Positions 29,901 to 32,957 of a stretch of 32,957 nt of DNA are shown piece after piece (position 1 is the first letter of the stretch; each line of letters starts with the position of its first letter). Made by a program: the position numbers and the translations under genes. The notes beneath the pieces are model-generated. The model ran no database searches, was not told the origin of the DNA, and saw only the letters and a program-made list of their open reading frames with translations. Source of the DNA: Clostridia bacterium (GTDB taxonomy: Bacteria > Bacillota > Clostridia > Oscillospirales > CAG-272); the NCBI GenBank assembly GCA_017462605.1, contig JAFTQV010000088.1, positions 1-32,957 on the forward strand. Direction: 5' to 3'.

Positions 29901-30009
29901 GCTCGCGGCTGAATTCAACCTCAGCTCCCAAAACGTGCATCTCGGCAAGCTTGCATTTCGCGGCGGCGCTTCCGCCCTTCGCAGCATCAAGTAATTCGTT
30001 ATAGCTCAT
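26938..30009 (-). CDS. 1023-aa protein with Sel1-like repeats and BspA-type leucine-rich repeats
   Basis: The N-terminal part (about 1-450) is a run of Sel1/TPR-like repeats (for example AEMHVLGAE, LEKAAAENSAYALTYLAKMYLLGN). Residues about 480-780 are BspA-like LRR_5 units (IPEGVKEIDQYAFDAY, LPKGIKDIQSGTFEDC, IPDSVKEIYFEAFCRC). A Pro/Lys/Ala linker follows (about 823-905), and a final LRR_5 block (about 925-1015, IPNTVKVIGNYAFDS, IPDSVTEIAGNAFSNC). There is no signal peptide or membrane segment, unusual for BspA-type LRRs, so it is predicted cytosolic or exported by an unknown route. It probably acts as a protein-protein scaffold. It is monocistronic, with promoter at 30040-30068. Confidence 0.9.
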   Translation of the reverse strand: MSYNELLDAAKGGSAAAKCKLAEMHVLGAEVEFSRERAFAFAKEAYSEGCMDAAHILFESYAFGLGAEENSSLAKKIAETAAAAGDKYKGPLGVYYSFGIDGDPDPEKALFNLEKAAAENSAYALTYLAKMYLLGNRVYKNFDKAAEYIKRLYDIGAPEAFALDGKRYYEGLGVDKDLRVAEELFGKAVKAGVADGYVGLALSKMIKVGKGADTEEGKALLLEAERRGSADAAIYLYNLERYGFAKPDATSYPRTDVFTKRESILKWADACEPRCLYLKGLWLPDGEERRKLWLKAARHGSRHALNNMVRYYNENVNSGTSIGPRDRDAAIELCNIGIRLCVDGAYSLMALLYSIWDKPRELEYYRLGAEAGEGASSKEYAIYLLTDRYEYWSGKSRVDPKDIPSPTDSDRQKAIELLIRALTMDVENTNGFMSSQFKFVPDERKDEVAKIIYDYNIRMYSTQFREIEGDFSYRIDFTDGERKLSKYLGRDKKVVIPEGVKEIDQYAFDAYCPVEEIICPKSVKFISQSAFSGMRKLKRIKLPKGIKDIQSGTFEDCVSLESIEIPTSVKLIDSSAFRGCSSLTEVYIPDSVKEIYFEAFCRCEKLSNVRIPDSLESITDVFRDSPLFKYNEYGGVKYIPSENNPYLAAVDIIDPPKKLVYHPDTRIIAHNVNLTDPDYRFDGVEEIELPKNVVFIAADSLQFKNVKSITLPPFKKLGRWLCWGHYEEIIVSPGTEVIEFECLWYGGDKRCHIWLPEGVKKLEKGCFHGYNLTIHAPEGMRVTKTTYASRSGQASKNKLEYYTPDESPYKSGKFTIPEEKPIAAPTADTPKAEAPKPKAEPKPKTAPKPKAEAKPAPKPKPAPSPIIFDEPSSPKLVSPSPAKEKPIEKAPTPKSENKDKAESEAEQLKKKFVIESGVLTRYSGGGGSVEIPNTVKVIGNYAFDSRADVREVIIPDSVTEIAGNAFSNCLGLTSIFIPRTVTYIDKDAFRGSKNLKTISVFKGTKCHKTAFKGTKLFAVKKYK

Positions 30010-30039
30010 ACTTCCTCCAACAATGAAAGGTTTTTCTTT

Positions 30040-30068
30040 ATTGTACCATATTCTTTTATTATTTTCAA
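30040..30068 (-). promoter_or_regulatory. Promoter of the Sel1/LRR gene
   Basis: On the minus strand TTGAAA (30063-30068), 17 bp, TACAAT (30040-30045); a GGAGGA ribosome site follows. Confidence 0.75.
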
Positions 30069-30094
30069 GTATTACAGTCTCATTTTATGGGATA

Positions 30095-30123
30095 TTGACA
30101 ACAGAGAGATAAAATGGTAAAAT
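30095..30123 (+). promoter_or_regulatory. Promoter of the MazG-like gene
   Basis: TTGACA (30095-30100), 17 bp, TAAAAT (30118-30123), about 28 nt before ATG 30151. Confidence 0.8.
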
Positions 30124-30150
30124 AAAAGAAAAACCGTATGGGAGATCAAT

Positions 30151-30486
30151 ATGACTATCAACGAATACCAGAAGCTCGCCATGACAACGCTCAACCCCGC
30201 TCTTTCGGAAAAGGATATTATAATCAACGGAGTTATGGGTCTTTGCGGTGAGAGCGGCGAGGCTATCGACATCGTAAAGAAATGGCTTCACCAGGGGCAC
30301 GAGCTTGACCGCGAGCATCTTATAAAGGAGCTTGGAGATATCGCCTGGTATATCGCTGAGCTTGCGCACGTGCTTGGAGTTCCGCTCGAAGAGGTTCTCG
30401 AGAAAAATATAGATAAGCTAAGAAGCCGCTACCCCGAGGGCTTTTCCGTCAAGGATTCCAAGACGAGAGCCGAGGGAGACGTATAA
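30151..30486 (+). CDS. MazG-like nucleotide pyrophosphohydrolase
   Basis: A 111-aa all-alpha single-domain NTP-PPase. The metal-binding residues are in GLCGESGEAIDIVKK (E-x-x-E) and KELGDIAWYIAELAH (E-x-x-D). Such proteins hydrolyse nucleoside triphosphates to monophosphates, cleaning non-canonical or excess nucleotides; the shortened single-domain form is common in Firmicutes and phages. The start at ATG 30151 has GGGAGA upstream. It stands alone between its own promoter and terminator. The natural substrate cannot be told from sequence. Confidence 0.9.
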   Translation: MTINEYQKLAMTTLNPALSEKDIIINGVMGLCGESGEAIDIVKKWLHQGHELDREHLIKELGDIAWYIAELAHVLGVPLEEVLEKNIDKLRSRYPEGFSVKDSKTRAEGDV

Positions 30487-30554
30487 TTTCGCCGTTCTTT
30501 CACTTGCGTTTTGACACTGCGCAACAATATCAATCATTCATATTTGCTATATTA

Positions 30555-30600
30555 AAAACCCGAAAATGCTCATAATTATTGGCATTTTCGGGTTTTATTT
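30555..30600. terminator. Bidirectional terminator
   Basis: A 15-bp perfect stem (30555-30569 with 30582-30596; core CCCGAAAATGC) with a T-run. It serves the MazG-like gene and the convergent lipoprotein gene; its core resembles that of the terminator at 26872. Confidence 0.88.
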
Positions 30601-30636
30601 TGCTTTTTAATTAAATATCATTATAGATCAATACCT

Positions 30637-31179
30637 TTATTCAGCAGCCTCGGCAAGCTTCTCCTCCGAGACGAAGGTAAGGGTCGCATAGGTGCAAGGC
30701 TCATCGTAATGATGCGCATTGTGTATAACGTATATCAGATCCTTACCGTGTATCTCTATGCGGATATCATAGGTATACGTGCCTCTCTCGTTGGTGTTCT
30801 TCACCGTAAGAACGTTGCCATCTCTCTCTCCAAAAAGCTCTTCGGTATTGAAGAATCCCGAGGAGTCCTTGAATATAACGCTTGACTCCGAGGGAAACTC
30901 TACCTCAACGGGCATATAGAGGACATTAAGGCTTTTCTCGGATGCTACGAGCTTTATCTCATCCTTATCTCTTATCTCACTTTCAAGGAAATAAAAGCTC
31001 AACCCCGAGACGGAAATGCTCTTTCCCTCGGGAGCATCGGGCTTGAAGCGGTTATAGTACGGATTGTAGGTATAGCCGCTCTCCCATTTGGGGGTATCGC
31101 TGCCGCTCTTATCGGCGCACGCCGTAAGCGAAGCTATGGCAAGGGCGGCAAGCAAGACAAGACAAATTATTTTTTTCAT
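30637..31179 (-). CDS. Lipoprotein of unknown function
   Basis: A 180-aa protein with a type II signal peptide (MKKIICLVLLAALAIASLTAC, lipobox LTAC, lipid cysteine C21), then a Gly/Tyr/Asn-rich linker and a beta-rich domain (about 52-170; VNYRIE-like strands such as YTYDIRIEIHGKDLIYVIHN). No named domain is recognised. Its ATG overlaps the last base of the UxuA stop codon (TAATG), so it is translated from the same mRNA as UxuA and GH2. That suggests surface handling or sensing of a uronate-containing glycan, but this is an inference from position. Confidence 0.8.
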   Translation of the reverse strand: MKKIICLVLLAALAIASLTACADKSGSDTPKWESGYTYNPYYNRFKPDAPEGKSISVSGLSFYFLESEIRDKDEIKLVASEKSLNVLYMPVEVEFPSESSVIFKDSSGFFNTEELFGERDGNVLTVKNTNERGTYTYDIRIEIHGKDLIYVIHNAHHYDEPCTYATLTFVSEEKLAEAAE

Positions 31180-32234
31180 TACTTATTAAGGTGCTTCTCA
31201 AGAGCCTCGAAAAGTCCGTTGATGTAGGTCGCGCCGAGCGCTCTGTCAAAGAGTCCGTAGCCGGGCTTGCCTGTCTCTCCCCAGATCATTCTGCCGTGGT
31301 CGGGGCGGACGTATCCGTCGTATCCCGCATTAACGAGAGCCTTGACTATCTCATACATATCGATAGATCCGCAAGAGGAAAGGTGAGCTCTCTCCTCAAA
31401 GGAGCCGTCATCCATAAGCTTAACGTTACGGATATGCATAAATGCGATCCTATCCATCTTGGCGTACTTCTCTACCATCTTGACGATATCGTTGGTAGCC
31501 GCGCAGCCGAGAGAGCCTACGCAAAGGCAGAGGCTATTGGCAGGACTATACACAAGAGAAAGGAATCTATCAAGGTTCTTCTCGCAGGTGATTATTCTCG
31601 GAAGACCGAAAATTGGGTAAGGCGGATCATCGGGGTGAATAGCCATGCGTACTCCGCACTCCTCGGCAACGGGAATTACCTTCTTAAGGAACTTCTCGAG
31701 ATTCTTCCAAAGTCCCTCTTCTCCAAGCTCGCCGTATGCGGTGATAAGCTCGCGCACCTCGCTCTGAGTGTAGCTCGAATCCCAGCCGGGAAGGTGGATA
31801 TCGTCCTTAAGAGGATCGAGACCTCTCATCTGATCCCAGTACATAACGAGGCTCGTTGATCCGTCGGGATGCTTCTTATCAAGCTGAGTTCTCGTCCAGT
31901 CAAAGACGGGCATGAAGTTATAGGTAACGCACTTTACGCCGTACTTTGCGCATCTTCTGATATTCTCGCAGTAGACCTCGAGAAGCTCGTCTACGTTATT
32001 TCTGCCGAGCTTGATATCCTCGTGAACGGGGATAGACTCAACAACGTCGAAAACAAGGCCGTGAGATTCACACTGCTCCTTCATCTTTTTGAGGCTCTCC
32101 TCGCCCCATACCTCGCCGGGCTTAACGTCGTATACCGCAGAAACGATAGAACGCATACCGGGGATCTGAGAAATATATTCAAGCGAAATGGGATCGCTCT
32201 CGCCGTACCAGCGGAATGACATTTTCATATTCAT
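31179..32234 (-). CDS. uxuA: D-mannonate dehydratase
   Basis: A 351-aa UxuA (EC 4.2.1.8) converting D-mannonate to 2-keto-3-deoxygluconate in hexuronate breakdown. The start MKMSFRWYGESDPISLEYI is the standard UxuA opening, with IHPDDPP, the LCLCVGSLGC segment and RPDHGRM as metal- and substrate-binding blocks. The length is normal. ATG 32234 has AAAGGAG upstream; two further in-frame ATGs follow at residues 3 and 5 and are alternative starts. The neighbours are a GH2 glycosidase upstream and a lipoprotein downstream. UxaC, UxuB and KdgK are not in the window. Confidence 0.95.
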   Translation of the reverse strand: MNMKMSFRWYGESDPISLEYISQIPGMRSIVSAVYDVKPGEVWGEESLKKMKEQCESHGLVFDVVESIPVHEDIKLGRNNVDELLEVYCENIRRCAKYGVKCVTYNFMPVFDWTRTQLDKKHPDGSTSLVMYWDQMRGLDPLKDDIHLPGWDSSYTQSEVRELITAYGELGEEGLWKNLEKFLKKVIPVAEECGVRMAIHPDDPPYPIFGLPRIITCEKNLDRFLSLVYSPANSLCLCVGSLGCAATNDIVKMVEKYAKMDRIAFMHIRNVKLMDDGSFEERAHLSSCGSIDMYEIVKALVNAGYDGYVRPDHGRMIWGETGKPGYGLFDRALGATYINGLFEALEKHLNK

Positions 32235-32264
32235 ATTATTTTTCTCCTTTTTATTCGGTAAAAA

Positions 32265-32957
32265 TTATTTTCTTAAGGACTTAGGCTTTCTTATGCGGTT
32301 GAGCTGCTTATTCATCTTAAGCAGTTCTTCCTTGGTGAAGCTGATATTCATCATACCTACCATGCTGGAAAGACGGAGAACGGTAAAGCCACCCATCATC
32401 TGCATCATCTCGGAAGAGACCTCAAAGCCTGCCGCCTTGACCTTTCCATCCTTACCGGTAGACATCTGCTTTTTGAGCTTGAGTCCGAGGCGGATAAACC
32501 AGAGCTTGCCGAAGAAGGACTGCATAATATCGGAGATCTTATCGTTAAGGGAGTATCTTCCCTCGGGAGCTTCAACGTCAAACCAGTTGAGAACTGCGCC
32601 CTTCTCCTTAAGGATATAATCCTGATTTACTTCGCTGACCTTGCGGATAACGCCCTCGTCTGAAAGCTCGCCTGCCTTCGCAACGAGCTTGGTCTCGCCC
32701 TCATTCTTGACCTCGAAATAGAAGAAGTGATCGGGAGCTGACTTCTTGCCGACCGACTCGCCGTTAACGAAAAGCTCTACCTCGGGAAGGTTGGAGTAGA
32801 CGGTGACCTTCGTTACGTCCTCAACTCTGTCCACGTATCTCTTACCGCAAAGATGAACGAAGGGCTCGTCCGAAAGCCATGCCTTGTAAGCATAGAAGGC
32901 ATCCTTCTTATACTTTCTGTCCATCGTGATAAGACCCTTATGGTTCTGACCGTTCTC
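32265..32957 (-). CDS. Glycoside hydrolase family 2 protein, C-terminal part (cut by window edge)
   Basis: The frame runs in from the right edge; 230 residues are visible, beginning NGQNHKGLITMDRKYKKDAFY, the end of a GH2 (beta-galactosidase/beta-glucuronidase type) TIM barrel. A beta-sandwich domain of the DUF4982-like kind follows (VTVYSNLPEVELFVNGESVG, then FEVKNEGETKLVAKAG). The last about 95 residues are an extra helical, Met/Lys-rich region (WFIRLGLKLKKQMS; SSEMMQMMGGFTVL) that I cannot assign. ATG 32922-32924 is internal, not the start. Linked to uxuA 30 nt downstream, it may release uronic acids from glycans, a beta-glucuronidase being the simplest guess. Confidence 0.88.
   Translation of the reverse strand, partial: ENGQNHKGLITMDRKYKKDAFYAYKAWLSDEPFVHLCGKRYVDRVEDVTKVTVYSNLPEVELFVNGESVGKKSAPDHFFYFEVKNEGETKLVAKAGELSDEGVIRKVSEVNQDYILKEKGAVLNWFDVEAPEGRYSLNDKISDIMQSFFGKLWFIRLGLKLKKQMSTGKDGKVKAAGFEVSSEMMQMMGGFTVLRLSSMVGMMNISFTKEELLKMNKQLNRIRKPKSLRK

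Overview
The window looks like the chromosome of an uncultured, strictly anaerobic gut-type Clostridia (Firmicutes). Evidence: strong Shine-Dalgarno sites (aaggag), sigma-A promoters with 17-bp spacers (TTGACA/TAAAAT class), U-tailed hairpin terminators, oxygen-sensitive enzymes (a glycyl radical enzyme with its activase, an Fe-S old yellow enzyme family reductase, an aconitase-X), a cobalamin-riboswitch-like leader before ECF-type genes, and sugar/uronate catabolism. There are no rRNA genes, no convincing tRNA and no CRISPR array. Taxonomy is inferred from style only.

Region 1 (1-3065) is visibly AT-richer than the rest and looks like accessory DNA. It holds the 3' end of an unknown gene, two tiny membrane peptides and a compact cassette bracketed by inverted 17-bp repeats (866-882 and 2941-2957). 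The cassette has a minus-strand regulator with probable ribbon-helix-helix and WYL-like parts, a 52-aa Lys-rich ORF overlapping its end, and on the plus strand a His-rich toxin-like ORF followed by an acidic, immunity-like ORF. The regulator promoter is a perfect TTGACA-17-TATAAT whose predicted start falls on the ATG (leaderless).

Region 2 (3074-9290, minus strand) has cysK alone, then an operon read as EamA/DMT transporter, glycyl radical enzyme, aldo/keto reductase and radical-SAM activase. A divergent AraC-type regulator (9316-10161) probably controls it. The glycyl radical enzyme has an unusual GCNWC active-site loop.

Region 3 (10175-15114, plus strand) is an apparent operon: a SHOCT-tailed cytosolic protein, an OYE-family Fe-S/FMN/FAD reductase, aconitase-X large and small subunits, and a DUF4279-like protein. 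A dehydration followed by enoate reduction is the natural hypothesis. Region 4 (15115-16364) has no protein gene but is dense in RNA signals: direct repeats, a candidate structured ncRNA of about 370 nt on the minus strand with its own promoter and terminator, tandem promoters with a terminator between them, a cobalamin-riboswitch-like aptamer, and a terminator/antiterminator pair before a DUF4430 lipoprotein and an ECF S component.

Region 5 (17347-24600) contains a second DMT transporter, a DUF975 membrane protein, a second AraC regulator, a 50-aa conserved-looking peptide paired with a large secreted glycerophosphodiesterase-like protein, a YegP-type protein and an MFS permease. Region 6 (24620-25513) is a cluster of three related repeats with inverted-repeat ends around a stand-alone AT-rich GIY-YIG nuclease. 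Region 7 (25549-32957) has a nitroreductase, a membrane protein, a 1023-aa Sel1 plus BspA-type LRR protein, a MazG-like pyrophosphohydrolase, and a minus-strand operon of a GH2 glycosidase (cut by the window edge), UxuA mannonate dehydratase and a lipoprotein.
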